Source: Halodesulfovibrio sp. (GTDB lineage Bacteria; Desulfobacterota; Desulfovibrionia; Desulfovibrionales; Desulfovibrionaceae). From it: 40,373 nucleotides of DNA. The number at the start of each line of letters is the position of its first letter. Position 1 is the first letter of the stretch. This document shows positions 15,924-23,991 of the stretch, in pieces. The DNA is taken from NCBI GenBank assembly GCA_003252375.1, contig QKEJ01000136.1, positions 1 through 40,373 of the forward strand, given 5' to 3'. The position numbers and the translations under genes were made by a program. The notes under the pieces were generated by a model. It searched no databases and had not been told where the DNA came from. It saw only the letters and a program-made list of their open reading frames with translations.

Positions 15924-16304
15924 ATGTTGAACAATCCATTTCTTTCCGGGCATGTGGCTTTGGCGGCAACCGACGTATGTTGTGAGGACGTGGCGTGGAA
16001 CAGGCATCCGGCGTTTGCGGGTGTTTCTCTGCGACATCTGGTGACCGGCAGCGAGACGCAGGGGCAGTTCAGCACGCACATGGTGCGGGTAGAACCCGGA
16101 TGCGTGCTGGACACGCATCGTCATGGCGGGTGTTGGGAGTTTCATGCGGTAGTGGCTGGGAACGCCCGGTGCGAGCTGGCAGACCGGAAGACCGAGTATG
16201 GGCCCGGCGTGTGCGGCGTCATTCCGCAGGACATGCCGCATCGGGTTGTGGCGGGCGAGCATGGCGTGTATATTCTGGCAACGTTTGTTCCCGCCCTGCT
16301 GTAA
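15924..16304 (+). CDS. small cupin-domain protein
   Basis: 126 residues from the ATG at 15924, with a ggagg SD nine bases upstream; an upstream in-frame start at 15825 has no SD. A single beta-barrel cupin is indicated by DTHRHGGCWEFHAVV (metal-binding His, His, Glu) near residue 65 and by GVIPQDMPHRV near residue 100 with the second-motif His. Cys are frequent. There is no signal peptide. The AraC-type regulator begins 53 bases downstream on the same strand and itself has a cupin-like sensor region, so the two probably respond to the same small molecule. The substrate is not identifiable. Confidence 0.75.
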   Translation: MLNNPFLSGHVALAATDVCCEDVAWNRHPAFAGVSLRHLVTGSETQGQFSTHMVRVEPGCVLDTHRHGGCWEFHAVVAGNARCELADRKTEYGPGVCGVIPQDMPHRVVAGEHGVYILATFVPALL

Positions 16305-16357
16305 GCCTGTTTGCTCCGGCGGTGGTGGGACAGCCCCGAAATCCTTCCGGAGACCCT

Positions 16358-17173
16358 ATGGCCCGTAGACCTGCCTGTTCCGTATCGCTGACTGCCTGGG
16401 CATCCGGCAGTCATCATGTTCTTGTCCGCGATCGTATCCCCGCTGTCCTGCGCCATGTGCACAGGCGGGTGTGCGTCACGGCGGTGCGTGATGCGCGGTT
16501 GGTGTACGGGTTTTCTTCGGAGGATGTGGCGCTGGAGGCGGGAAGCCTGCTGGTTATCGCATCCGGCGTGCCCCACTGTTGTCATGCGGCAGGAGGGGGC
16601 GGCGGCATGCATGCAAGCCTGTGCGTGGCCCGGGAACGGCTGTCTCTCAGCCATCCGGTGACCATTGTCTCGTCCCCCCCACTGGCGGACGGGCTGTTTG
16701 ATCTTTGTGCCGCCTCGGAGGACAGGTTCCTCGCGCAATTGCAGGCTCAGCTGCATCACGGGAGCGAGCCTGTTGCCATCTCCGGGCGCACAGGCCAGGA
16801 GGAGCAGCGCACAGGTCCTCCGCATGACGTGCTGACCATGCTGCGCGTTATGGAGGAACGGCGGACTGCCGCCGCCATGCAGCCTGGGGCGGGATTCTCT
16901 CTCGATCTGCTGGCGGACGCCTGTGGCGGAGATGCGGTGCGCCTTGCACGCCGTTTCCGGGCGTACATGGGGCTGCCGCCCTATGCGTGGCACATGGTCA
17001 GCTGTATCCAGCAGGGGGCCGATATGCTGGCAAGGGGCGTTCCCATTGCCGAGGTCGCGCTGCGCTGCGGTTTTTTCGATCAGAGCCACTTTGCTCACAG
17101 GTTCCGGCAGATCATGGGCCTGACGCCCGGTCAGTACGCCCGGGCTTTTGCAGGCGTACACCCGCAACGATGA
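16358..17173 (+). CDS. AraC-family transcriptional regulator
   Basis: 271 residues from the ATG at 16358, with cggag seven bases upstream. The N-terminal ~150 residues form a cupin-type ligand domain (AraC_binding-like: VLVRDRIPAVLRHVHRR, GSLLVIASGVPHCCHAAG). Residues ~170-265 form the double helix-turn-helix: LDLLADACGGDAVRLARRFR, then GVPIAEVALRCGFFDQSHFA, RHFRQ-like HRFRQIMGLTPGQYAR. Family members of this shape often control adjacent exporter or small-molecule genes. None is next to it apart from the cupin. The ligand is unknown. A terminator follows directly. Confidence 0.88.
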   Translation: MARRPACSVSLTAWASGSHHVLVRDRIPAVLRHVHRRVCVTAVRDARLVYGFSSEDVALEAGSLLVIASGVPHCCHAAGGGGGMHASLCVARERLSLSHPVTIVSSPPLADGLFDLCAASEDRFLAQLQAQLHHGSEPVAISGRTGQEEQRTGPPHDVLTMLRVMEERRTAAAMQPGAGFSLDLLADACGGDAVRLARRFRAYMGLPPYAWHMVSCIQQGADMLARGVPIAEVALRCGFFDQSHFAHRFRQIMGLTPGQYARAFAGVHPQR

Positions 17174-17180
17174 AAACAGG

Positions 17181-17209
17181 AAGGCCCCGGTACATGGTAC
17201 CGGGGCCTT
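17181..17209. terminator. terminator hairpin between araC-type gene and livF
   Basis: aaggccccggtac (17181-17193) and gtaccggggcctt (17197-17209) form a 13-bp perfect stem with a three-base loop. The T tract is short on the plus strand (ttt). It lies between two converging genes and can serve both. Confidence 0.75.
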
Positions 17210-17231
17210 TGCATAACTGTTGGCGCGGAGG

Positions 17232-17966
17232 CTAGCCCCCCAGATAGGCCTTCTTCACCTCGGGGTCATTGGCCAGTTCGTCGGCAGCGCCGCTGGCCAC
17301 GATTTCGCCGGTGTCCAGCACGTATCCGCGGTGCGCGAGGCTGAGGGCGACCTTGGCGTTCTGCTCAACCACGACGATGGTCAGGCCGTCTTCCTGGTTG
17401 ATCTGCTTGAGGGTACGGAACATTTCGTACATGAGCAGCGGGGCAAGCCCCATGGAGGGTTCGTCCAGAAGGAGCATGTCGCACTTGGTCATGATGGCAC
17501 GGCCCACGGCGAGCATCTGCTGTTCGCCGCCGGAGAGCGATTCGCTGCGCTGGGTCTTGCGTTCCGCAAGCCGGGGGAAGAGATCGAAGATGCGATCGAG
17601 GTCGCGCTTGATCTCCGTGTCCGGATCGTTCTTGCGGGCGTATGTGGCCAGCGTCAGGTTCTCCATGACCGTCAGGTTGCCGAAGATACGGCGGCCTTCC
17701 GGTGCGAGAGCGAGGTTGAGCTTGGCGACCACATCGTGCGGTTCCACGTTCAGGATGGACTGCCCGCGGAACTTGATGTCACCCGAAATCACGCGCGGCG
17801 CCTCCGGAGGGGGCAGGCGCATGATGCTGTTCAGGGTGGTGGACTTGCCTGCACCGTTGGCACCGATAAGGGTGACAATCTCCCCCTCGTTCACGTGGAA
17901 GGAGATGCCGTGCAGGGCCTCAATGTTGCCGTATTTGACGTAGAGATTCTCTATGGATAGCAGCAT
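17232..17966 (-). CDS. livF: branched-chain amino-acid ABC transporter ATPase
   Basis: Second ATPase of the high-affinity Leu/Ile/Val importer, at the inner face of the membrane. 244 residues. Walker A is GANGAGKSTTLNSI near residue 38, the ABC signature is SLSGGEQQMLAVGRAI near residue 143, and Walker B is CDMLLLDEPSMGLAP. It ends with the LivF-type DPEVKKAYLGG. The ATG overlaps the livG stop (TGATG), so the pair is coupled. It is the last gene of the liv operon and ends before a shared terminator. Confidence 0.95.
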   Translation of the reverse strand: MLLSIENLYVKYGNIEALHGISFHVNEGEIVTLIGANGAGKSTTLNSIMRLPPPEAPRVISGDIKFRGQSILNVEPHDVVAKLNLALAPEGRRIFGNLTVMENLTLATYARKNDPDTEIKRDLDRIFDLFPRLAERKTQRSESLSGGEQQMLAVGRAIMTKCDMLLLDEPSMGLAPLLMYEMFRTLKQINQEDGLTIVVVEQNAKVALSLAHRGYVLDTGEIVASGAADELANDPEVKKAYLGG

Positions 17967-18733
17967 CAGATTGTGTCGTCTCCAAGGTAGGCCTTGATAA
18001 CGACCGGATTCGCCTGAATTTCCTCCGGTGTACCGTCGGCAATTGTGGAACCGAAATCAATGACCTTGATATGTTCACACAGGGACATGACCACCTTCAT
18101 CTGGTGTTCGATCATCCAGATGGTGATGTCGAATTCGGTATGGATCCAGCGGATCAGCTTGATGAGCCCTTCAACGTCCGCCGAGTTGAGTCCGGCAGCC
18201 GGTTCGTCCAGCAGCAGCAGCTTGGGGCGTATGGACATGGCCCGGGCAATCTCCACGCGTCGCTGCAGGCCGTAGGGCAGGTTCTTCGGCCGCTCGTAGG
18301 CGTATTCCTTCAGGCTCATGGCTTCGAGCATTTCCCATGCGGTATTGTCGATGGAGCGTTCCTGCTCCCGGTATCGCTTGGTGCGCAGGAAGGCGTCGAA
18401 GATGTTGTAGCCCATGCGGTAGTGCTGGGAGATGCGGATGTTGTCCAGCACGGTCATGTCGTGCCACAGCCGGATGTTCTGGAAGGTACGGGCAATGCCC
18501 ATGGCGGTGACCTGATGGGGCTTGAGGCCTGCGGTGGGTTTGCCATCAAAGAAGATGGTGCCTTCCGTGGGCTGGTAGAAGCCGGAGGTCAGGTTGAACA
18601 CCGTGGTCTTGCCGGCGCCGTTGGGGCCGATAAGCGCCAGCAGCTGGCCTTCCTCAATGCTGATATTGAAGTCCGAAACGGCCTGCAGTCCGCCGAATCG
18701 TTGCGTCATGTTTTTGATTTCAAGAAGTGGCAT
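17966..18733 (-). CDS. livG: branched-chain amino-acid ABC transporter ATPase
   Basis: First ATPase of the Liv importer, 255 residues. Walker A is GPNGAGKTTVFNLTSGFY near residue 36. The LivG-type signature reads LPYGLQRRVEIARAM, with Walker B KLLLLDEPAAGLN. The C-terminal VIKAYLGDDTI is typical of the LivG/BraF group. A ggggag SD precedes the ATG. livM ends 11 bases upstream. Confidence 0.95.
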   Translation of the reverse strand: MPLLEIKNMTQRFGGLQAVSDFNISIEEGQLLALIGPNGAGKTTVFNLTSGFYQPTEGTIFFDGKPTAGLKPHQVTAMGIARTFQNIRLWHDMTVLDNIRISQHYRMGYNIFDAFLRTKRYREQERSIDNTAWEMLEAMSLKEYAYERPKNLPYGLQRRVEIARAMSIRPKLLLLDEPAAGLNSADVEGLIKLIRWIHTEFDITIWMIEHQMKVVMSLCEHIKVIDFGSTIADGTPEEIQANPVVIKAYLGDDTI

Positions 18734-18744
18734 GGCTGTCTCCC

Positions 18745-19821
18745 CTACTTGAAGCTGTAGAATTTACGCAGTTTCGGGAAGGAGTCGGGCAACTCCCTGT
18801 TACCAAAGATGCCTTCCGGCCGGAACTGCATGAGGAAGAACAGGATCATGGGGATGATAACCCACTTCCATACCTGGGAAATCTCATAGCTGTCCGGCAG
18901 AATGCCGATGGAGTGCATCAGGCTGTCCACCTCGGGGATGATGAAGCGCAACGCTTCGATCAGCACGGTGAAGATGATGGCGCTGAGCACGGAGCCGCTC
19001 AGGGAGCCCATGCCGCCAAGGTAGACCATGACCATGCATTCGGTGGACTTCATGATGCTGAAGGACTGCGGGTTCACGTAGCCGTATACGTGGGCGAACA
19101 GGCCGCCGGCAAGGCCCGCGAGACCGGCCGAAAGCATGAAGGCCGAGATTTTCATCTTGTTGGTGTTGATGCTCATGATTTCCGCGGCCACCTCGTCCTG
19201 GCTGATGGCGATGATGCCCTTGCCGTAGGTGGACGTGACGAACCGGCGGATGAGGAAGATGGAGAAGAGCGTGCCGATGATGATCCAGATGAGCATCCAC
19301 GGGATGTCGGCAACGTCGTACATGGAGTTGATGACCCTCTTCATGCCCTGAAAGCCTCGGGGGCCGCCGATGATGTCCATGTTCTCGATGGCCGAGATGA
19401 CCATGTAGTTGGCAGCGATGGTGATGATGGCCAGATAGTCGCCGCGCGTCTTGAATGACGGCAGGGCCACGATCAGGCCGGTCAGGGCGGCAACCAGCGC
19501 GCCCGCGAGGATGATTGCCGGAAAGCCGATCCAGGCCAGGTCCGGAGGGAGCATGGGGGCGCCAAATACCTTGTCCTTGGCAAAGATGGCCACGGAAAGG
19601 ACGGAGGAGACATATGCGCCGACGCACATGAAGCCGGCATGACCGCAGGCGAACTCGCCCATGTAGCCGTTGATGATATTCAGGCTCGAGGAGAGGATAA
19701 TGTTGATCCCCATGAACATGATGACCGTAAGGATATACTGGTCAAGCCAATTGTATTGCGCCAAACCCACCAAACCGAGGCAGGATAGGAAGAGCGCGAT
19801 GGTGAAAGTATGTTTCTGCAT
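18745..19821 (-). CDS. livM: branched-chain amino-acid ABC transporter permease LivM
   Basis: Inner-membrane permease, 358 residues with about nine hydrophobic helices (for example TIALFLSCLGLVGLAQYNW, VIMFMGINIILSSSLNIING, IILAGALVAALTGLIVALPS). The EAA-type loop and motifs GYMGEFACGHAGFMCVGAYV and GLAGGLFAHVYGYVNPQSF are family-typical. An aggaa SD precedes the ATG at 19821. It follows livH after 24 bases. Confidence 0.93.
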   Translation of the reverse strand: MQKHTFTIALFLSCLGLVGLAQYNWLDQYILTVIMFMGINIILSSSLNIINGYMGEFACGHAGFMCVGAYVSSVLSVAIFAKDKVFGAPMLPPDLAWIGFPAIILAGALVAALTGLIVALPSFKTRGDYLAIITIAANYMVISAIENMDIIGGPRGFQGMKRVINSMYDVADIPWMLIWIIIGTLFSIFLIRRFVTSTYGKGIIAISQDEVAAEIMSINTNKMKISAFMLSAGLAGLAGGLFAHVYGYVNPQSFSIMKSTECMVMVYLGGMGSLSGSVLSAIIFTVLIEALRFIIPEVDSLMHSIGILPDSYEISQVWKWVIIPMILFFLMQFRPEGIFGNRELPDSFPKLRKFYSFK

Positions 19822-19845
19822 CGGAAGTTCCTGTAATCCGGTTCG

Positions 19846-20772
19846 TTAGATTTTGGTCGTCTTGGCGACGCCGAAGAGACCCGTGGGCTTGATCCACAGA
19901 ATGACCAGCAGGATGCTGAAGGCGAAAAGATCGCGGAACGAGGAGGGCAGCACCGAGGCGACCCCGATTTCGATGAACGCGAGCAGGAAGCCGCCTATGA
20001 AGGCTCCCCGGATATCGCCGATGCCGCCGACAACGGCTGCAATGAATGCCTTCCAGCCGATCAGGGCTCCCATGTAAGGTTCCAGGATGGGATAGGACAT
20101 GGCGAAAAGCAGACCGGCAAGCCCTGCAAACCCGGATCCGAGGATGAAGGTGAAGACGATGACCGTGTTCAGCGGAATGCCCATGAGCGGTACCGCGAAC
20201 TTGTCAAACGAGACTGCGCGCATGGCCATGCCGAGCTTGGTTTTGGTCACGATCCAGTGCAGGAACAGGAAAACTGCGACGGCGGCGAAAATGACCAACA
20301 GCTTCAGGTTGGTGATGGACGCTCCACCTATGGAAAGCACTATGGTATCCACCATTTCGGGGAATTTCTTGCGGCTTGCGCCGAGCAGTGCGAGGTTGCC
20401 GTTTTCAAGTATCAGGCCGCACATGAGCGCGGTGATGACAACATACAGTCTGTGGGCCCCCTTTCTGCGCAGCGGGCGGTAAGCCACACGTTCCAGTGTA
20501 ACTCCCACGCAGGCCGTCAGCAGCATGGTCAGCGGTACGGCCAGCGCCACCAGGGTCCATCCGCCTGCCATGCCACCGAGGTAGGTGATGAGCATGGAGG
20601 AGATGAAGAAAGCGATATAGGCCCCGACCATGAAGATGTCTCCATGGGCGAAGTTGATCAGAAGCAGCACGCCGTAAACCAGGGTATAACCAACAGCGAT
20701 AAGGGCGTAGAAGCTGCCCCACTGCAACGAGTTGATAATGTATTGCAGGAAGCCTTGTAGCAGCGTTTCCAC
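19846..20772 (-). CDS. livH: branched-chain amino-acid ABC transporter permease LivH
   Basis: Inner-membrane permease, 308 residues from the GTG at 20772; an in-frame GTG at 20796 is rejected because the only SD (aggagg) lies between the two. About eight hydrophobic helices. Family features are ALIAVGYTLVYGVLLLINFAHGD near residue 20 and the EAA loop around RAVSFDKFAVPLMGIPLN. The SD and the bases just before the start are self-complementary, which may limit translation (listed separately). An intrinsic terminator lies between livJ and this gene, so livHMGF is probably made at lower levels than the binding protein. Confidence 0.92.
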   Translation of the reverse strand: METLLQGFLQYIINSLQWGSFYALIAVGYTLVYGVLLLINFAHGDIFMVGAYIAFFISSMLITYLGGMAGGWTLVALAVPLTMLLTACVGVTLERVAYRPLRRKGAHRLYVVITALMCGLILENGNLALLGASRKKFPEMVDTIVLSIGGASITNLKLLVIFAAVAVFLFLHWIVTKTKLGMAMRAVSFDKFAVPLMGIPLNTVIVFTFILGSGFAGLAGLLFAMSYPILEPYMGALIGWKAFIAAVVGGIGDIRGAFIGGFLLAFIEIGVASVLPSSFRDLFAFSILLVILWIKPTGLFGVAKTTKI

Positions 20773-20787
20773 AGGAGGAAACCTCCT
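20773..20787 (-). promoter_or_regulatory. self-complementary ribosome binding site of livH
   Basis: On the minus strand aggagg-ttt-cctcct ends directly before the GTG start. The SD can pair completely with the six bases that follow its three-base spacer. Confidence 0.5.
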
Positions 20788-20843
20788 CAACAGCACATAC
20801 GGGAACTGTCGTGTTAATGGTTAGTGTTGTTGTGGTGTGGTGT

Positions 20844-20874
20844 AAAAAAGGCGGCGGGTCAGACCCGCCGCCTT
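20844..20874 (-). terminator. intrinsic terminator between livJ and livH
   Basis: A ten- to twelve-bp stem (ggcggcgggt with its complement, 20850-20872, extendable by A-T pairs) is followed on the minus strand by T6 (20849-20844). It sits downstream of livJ and upstream of livH in the same direction, so partial read-through is expected to feed the permease genes. Confidence 0.85.
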
Positions 20875-20892
20875 ATCTTTTTGGGCGGGTGA

Positions 20893-22053
20893 CTATTCGG
20901 GGCAGACGGATTCGGTGAATTCGAACTGACCGGCGGGGCTGATCTTAACAACAACGGCGCACTTGATGGGGTCGCCCTGTTCGTCAAAGCTCATGGTACC
21001 GGTGATGCCTTCGAACTTCTGAATCTTGGCCATGGATTCACGGATGGCCTTGCGTTCCTTGCGGGTGTCGGATTCCACCTTGCCGGCGTCCTGAATGGCC
21101 TTCAGCACCAGACGGGTGGCGTCCCAGGTGAGGGCGGCAACGTCGTCAGGGGTGTAGCCGAACTTGGCGGAGTAGCGGTCGATGAATTCCTTGGTCTTGC
21201 CCGTTGCGCCGGCTGCGGCGTAGTGGGTGGAGAAGTACTGGCCGATGCAGTCGTCGCCGCACAGGGTCATGAGTTCAGCGGAACCCCAGGCGTCGGAACC
21301 CATGAAGGGACCCTTGTAGCCGAGCTGGCGGGCCTGCTTCACGATCAGGGCAACCTGGTTGTAGTTGTCGGGAACGAAGATGAAGTCGGGCTTAGCGCTG
21401 ACGATGGTGGACAGCTGAGCGGAGAAGTCCTGGTCCTTGGTGCCATGGGATTCGAAGGCAACAACGGAACCGGCGCCCTTCTTGCCTTCCCAGACCTGCT
21501 GGAAGATTTCGGCAAGGCCCTTGGAGTAGTCGTTGGAAACATCATAGATAACGGCAGCGGTCTTGGCGCCGAAGGTCTTTTCGGCAAAGTTGGCTACCAC
21601 GGGACCCTGGAAGGGGTCGAGGAAGGCAGCGCGGAACACCCAGGGGCGGTCCAGCGTGGTGTCGGGGTTGGTGGACCAGGGGGTCACCATGGGGGTCTGG
21701 TTGTCGTCGCAGGTGCCACCGGCGGGAACGGCCTGCTTGGAAGAGTTGGGGCCGATGATGGCAACAACCTGGTCGCGCTCGATGAGCTTGAGAGCAACGT
21801 TAACGGCAGATTCAGCCTTGGACTCGTTGTCTTCGTAGACGAATTCCAGCTGGTACTTCTGGCCGCCGACTTCGAGGCCGCCTGCACCGTTGATGTCTTC
21901 CTTAAGCATTTCTGCAGCAAACTTGGAAGCTTCCCCAACCTTGGGGATGTCACCGGTGAGCGGGATGTTGAAGCCGATTTTGATGGTGTCTGCTGCAATG
22001 GCCTGGGCAGCGAAAAGCAGCATGAACAGAGTCGTAAACAGGAATTTCCTCAT
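20893..22053 (-). CDS. livJ: branched-chain amino-acid ABC transporter substrate-binding protein
   Basis: Periplasmic type I binding protein, 386 residues from the ATG at 22053, set by a ggagg SD eight bases upstream; upstream in-frame codons lie in the AT-rich promoter region. A Sec signal peptide MRKFLFTTLFMLLFAAQAIA is cut before DTIKIGFN. Family segments are IPLTGDIPKVGEASKFAAEM, AIIGPNSSKQAVPAG, AAVIYDVSNDYSKGLAE, KPDFIFVPDNYNQVALIVKQ and GITGTMSFDEQGDPIK. It contains a Cys pair (LCGDDC) unusual for the family, likely a disulfide. Leu/Ile/Val is the expected ligand, but related members bind other amino acids or amides. Confidence 0.92.
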   Translation of the reverse strand: MRKFLFTTLFMLLFAAQAIAADTIKIGFNIPLTGDIPKVGEASKFAAEMLKEDINGAGGLEVGGQKYQLEFVYEDNESKAESAVNVALKLIERDQVVAIIGPNSSKQAVPAGGTCDDNQTPMVTPWSTNPDTTLDRPWVFRAAFLDPFQGPVVANFAEKTFGAKTAAVIYDVSNDYSKGLAEIFQQVWEGKKGAGSVVAFESHGTKDQDFSAQLSTIVSAKPDFIFVPDNYNQVALIVKQARQLGYKGPFMGSDAWGSAELMTLCGDDCIGQYFSTHYAAAGATGKTKEFIDRYSAKFGYTPDDVAALTWDATRLVLKAIQDAGKVESDTRKERKAIRESMAKIQKFEGITGTMSFDEQGDPIKCAVVVKISPAGQFEFTESVCPE

Positions 22054-22392
22054 GGATTGCCTCCTCAACATAATGAAATGGTCAAAAAAGTTGTTTCCCA
22101 GTGGTCTGTACACTACCCGAAGTGAGGACACTTGCAACCACTTTTTGCAATATTGCTATTTTTGTAAAAGATGAATTAAATCAAATGTTTGTGTATTAAC
22201 AAAAATGTATAAAATATTATCAAATAAAATTAGCATGTTGCGATAGCAAAAAAAGCCGGTTCTGCCGGTGTACAGGAAGTTGGCTGCGTGCACAGTCTGT
22301 TGTTAACTAGCTGAAATTATATATCAATAACATTCATGTCATTCTGCATGTGAGGTGTAGCCATGGTTTTGTAGTGTTTGGTGAAAACCGCA
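22054..22392. other. AT-rich upstream region of livJ
   Basis: Strikingly AT-rich from about 22140 to 22250 compared with the rest of the window. No convincing sigma70 or sigma54 promoter could be fixed for livJ. TTGCAA occurs twice 13 bases apart (22132 and 22146). A weak hairpin ccgg-cagaa-ccgg followed by T7 on the minus strand lies at 22246-22266. No gene seen. Confidence 0.5.
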
Positions 22393-22421
22393 GTGTTTTT
22401 TATTACAATTGTGTATATAAT
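22393..22421 (+). promoter_or_regulatory. candidate promoter for the CntK-like racemase
   Basis: A perfect -10 box TATAAT lies at 22416-22421. The bases 17 upstream (gtgttt) match a -35 poorly. It would give a leader of about 150 bases. Confidence 0.4.
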
Positions 22422-22581
22422 CATAAAATCAGAAAAAACAGATCATATCGACATCGCATTGCGCCATATGTGCTCCAAAGCATCAGGGGCGTCGGGTTGC
22501 CACCAGGCTGGGGCTCGGCTACAAGGCTGGCATACCCGATTTCTGGCGCAAGCCTCATGTATTCTGTCCGGATGGAGAGCC

Positions 22582-23427
22582 ATGCAGTATCCCTTTTACA
22601 AATTGAGCCCCGGCGGGAACACCACCATCCTGCTGGACATGCCTGACCCCGGTTCCAGGCGGCGCGCTGCGCTGGCCAATGCGCTGATGCACCCGTTGCA
22701 TCTTGGGGCGGAGCAGGTCGGCTTTGTTGATCTGTCCGTCCGTCGGCCCCGTCTCGTCATGATGGGAGGCGAATTCTGCGGCAACGCGGCCCGCTCCCTT
22801 GGGGCGGTGCTCGTCATGCGGAACCATCCCGCCCTTGTGCTGAGCTCTTCGGGAACCTGCGAGGCGGAGGTGGAGGTCTCTGGTGCATCTGCGCCGATAT
22901 TGCTGCGTGTGGCCTCAGCGGCGGATTGGGGCGGTATGTACGACGCGGCTGTCCGTATGCCTGTCCCGTCTGCAGGGGCCGTGCAGCCCGTGGAGCAGGG
23001 CGTGACCGTTGTCCGGCTTGAAGGGATAGTGCATGTGCTGCTGGACGAGGCATTTCACACCATGCCGGAGGAGTATGTTGCCGCCTGTGCTGGGTGGCGA
23101 GAGCGGCTGGGGCTTGCCGACGAGGAGGCTGTCGGCTGCATCTGGCATACCAGGGACGGCGGCATGACGCGTATCCGTCCAGTTGTCTGGGTGCGGGAAA
23201 CGGCCTCCACGCACTTCGAAACCGGGTGCGGTTCCGGCTCCATGGCGCTGGCTCTGCATCTGGCTGTGTCCGGAGGGGCAGACGTGGGGTTGGACATCCT
23301 GCAACCCAGCGGAGCCTGTATTCACGGCCGGGTGACCTATTCCCCGATCGGGGGCTTCGGCAACGCCTGGATAGGGGGCGCCGTGTCCGTGGTGGCCCAT
23401 GGGCATACCTGTTTGCCGTGCCTGTAG
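22582..23427 (+). CDS. DapF-fold amino-acid racemase, CntK-like
   Basis: 281 residues from the ATG at 22582, with ggagag just upstream; the frame is open further back to 22378, but that stretch covers the promoter. It is a diaminopimelate epimerase-fold, cofactor-independent racemase. The two catalytic cysteines are in GGEFCGNAARSLGAVL (near residue 60) and ETGCGSGSMALAL (near residue 215). By eye it resembles the histidine racemase CntK of staphylopine synthesis more than DapF: N-terminal YKLSPGGNTTILL, AEQVGFVDL and GGEFCGNA match CntK's GNMTILV, CEQVGFIE and GNEFCGNA. DapF has CGNGARC and CGTGA. No nicotianamine synthase-like or opine dehydrogenase partner lies in the window, so the substrate is open. 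A general His or other amino-acid racemase is possible. Confidence 0.75.
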   Translation: MQYPFYKLSPGGNTTILLDMPDPGSRRRAALANALMHPLHLGAEQVGFVDLSVRRPRLVMMGGEFCGNAARSLGAVLVMRNHPALVLSSSGTCEAEVEVSGASAPILLRVASAADWGGMYDAAVRMPVPSAGAVQPVEQGVTVVRLEGIVHVLLDEAFHTMPEEYVAACAGWRERLGLADEEAVGCIWHTRDGGMTRIRPVVWVRETASTHFETGCGSGSMALALHLAVSGGADVGLDILQPSGACIHGRVTYSPIGGFGNAWIGGAVSVVAHGHTCLPCL

Positions 23428-23586
23428 CCGGCTGCGACCGGGGAATGGTGCGGGGGTTGTTTATGTGCTCACTTGAGGGTAGTATCATTATATTGCATCT
23501 GCGCCGATGCGTTCCGCGAGCTGTCCGGGGGGAGGCCTCGGCCCGGCGGTTTCTGAAAAACTTGAGAACATGGAATACGATACAGA

Positions 23587-23886
23587 ATGGATCTGACTCT
23601 CCTGGCCGATCTGTGGGATTTTCTTGCAGTCGATCGGCACGTGCCCGGCAAGCTTTTGCTCAAAGTTGATCTTGCGATCCGCAACCATCCCGGTGCTGCA
23701 GAAATTGCGCGAACCGGCCTTTCAGGGCTGTCCGCCATCCGCAAGACACGTCTGAACATCTTTACCCGGACGTTGACGGTGGAATACGACACTGCCAAGT
23801 TGCCCTTTGAGAAACTGCAGGCGTTGCTGACCTGTTCGGACAGAGACGTCATGCGGTCCATGGCTGCGGACCTGTGCCTCGCATAG
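23587..23886 (+). CDS. small HMA-like domain protein lacking CxxC
   Basis: 99 residues. The centre (residues ~20-85) has the beta-alpha-beta-beta-alpha-beta look of a heavy-metal-associated domain: GKLLLKVDLAIRNHP, GLSGLSAIRKTRLNIFTRTLTVEYD, then LPFEKLQALL. Such HMA_2-type short proteins often lack the metal-binding CxxC, and it is absent here; the two Cys are both near the C-terminus. The SD is weak (ggaa about 12 bases upstream). No signal peptide. Function unknown. It could be a structural or protein-binding use of the fold. Confidence 0.65.
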   Translation: MDLTLLADLWDFLAVDRHVPGKLLLKVDLAIRNHPGAAEIARTGLSGLSAIRKTRLNIFTRTLTVEYDTAKLPFEKLQALLTCSDRDVMRSMAADLCLA

Positions 23887-23892
23887 TCCGGA

Positions 23893-23920
23893 CTGACCGA
23901 CCATCCGGCAAAATTATACT
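23893..23920 (+). promoter_or_regulatory. candidate promoter for cheW
   Basis: CTGACC (23893-23898) and TATACT (23915-23920) with a 16-base spacer match the consensus at four and five positions. Confidence 0.45.
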
Positions 23921-23991
23921 GGCTTCTTTTTTCTCCCGTGCAATGATGACACAAACAGGGCCCGGCTGCATGCCGGGATGACGGAGGGATC

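Noticed and set aside
22170-22215. Rex-like TTGTG...AACAA inverted repeat upstream of livJ
   Set aside because: The arms overlap too closely (14 bases instead of 18), and such sequences are frequent in this AT-rich region.
22313-22331. Fur/Zur-box-like sequence upstream of the CntK-like gene
   Set aside because: Only about 12 of 19 positions match a Fur box in a very AT-rich stretch and it lies some 85 bases from the predicted promoter; expected by chance.
22378-22581. In-frame N-terminal extension of the CntK-like protein with a hydrophobic segment
   Set aside because: It would contain the TATAAT promoter box and has no SD; the ATG at 22582 has one and gives the family's usual N-terminus.
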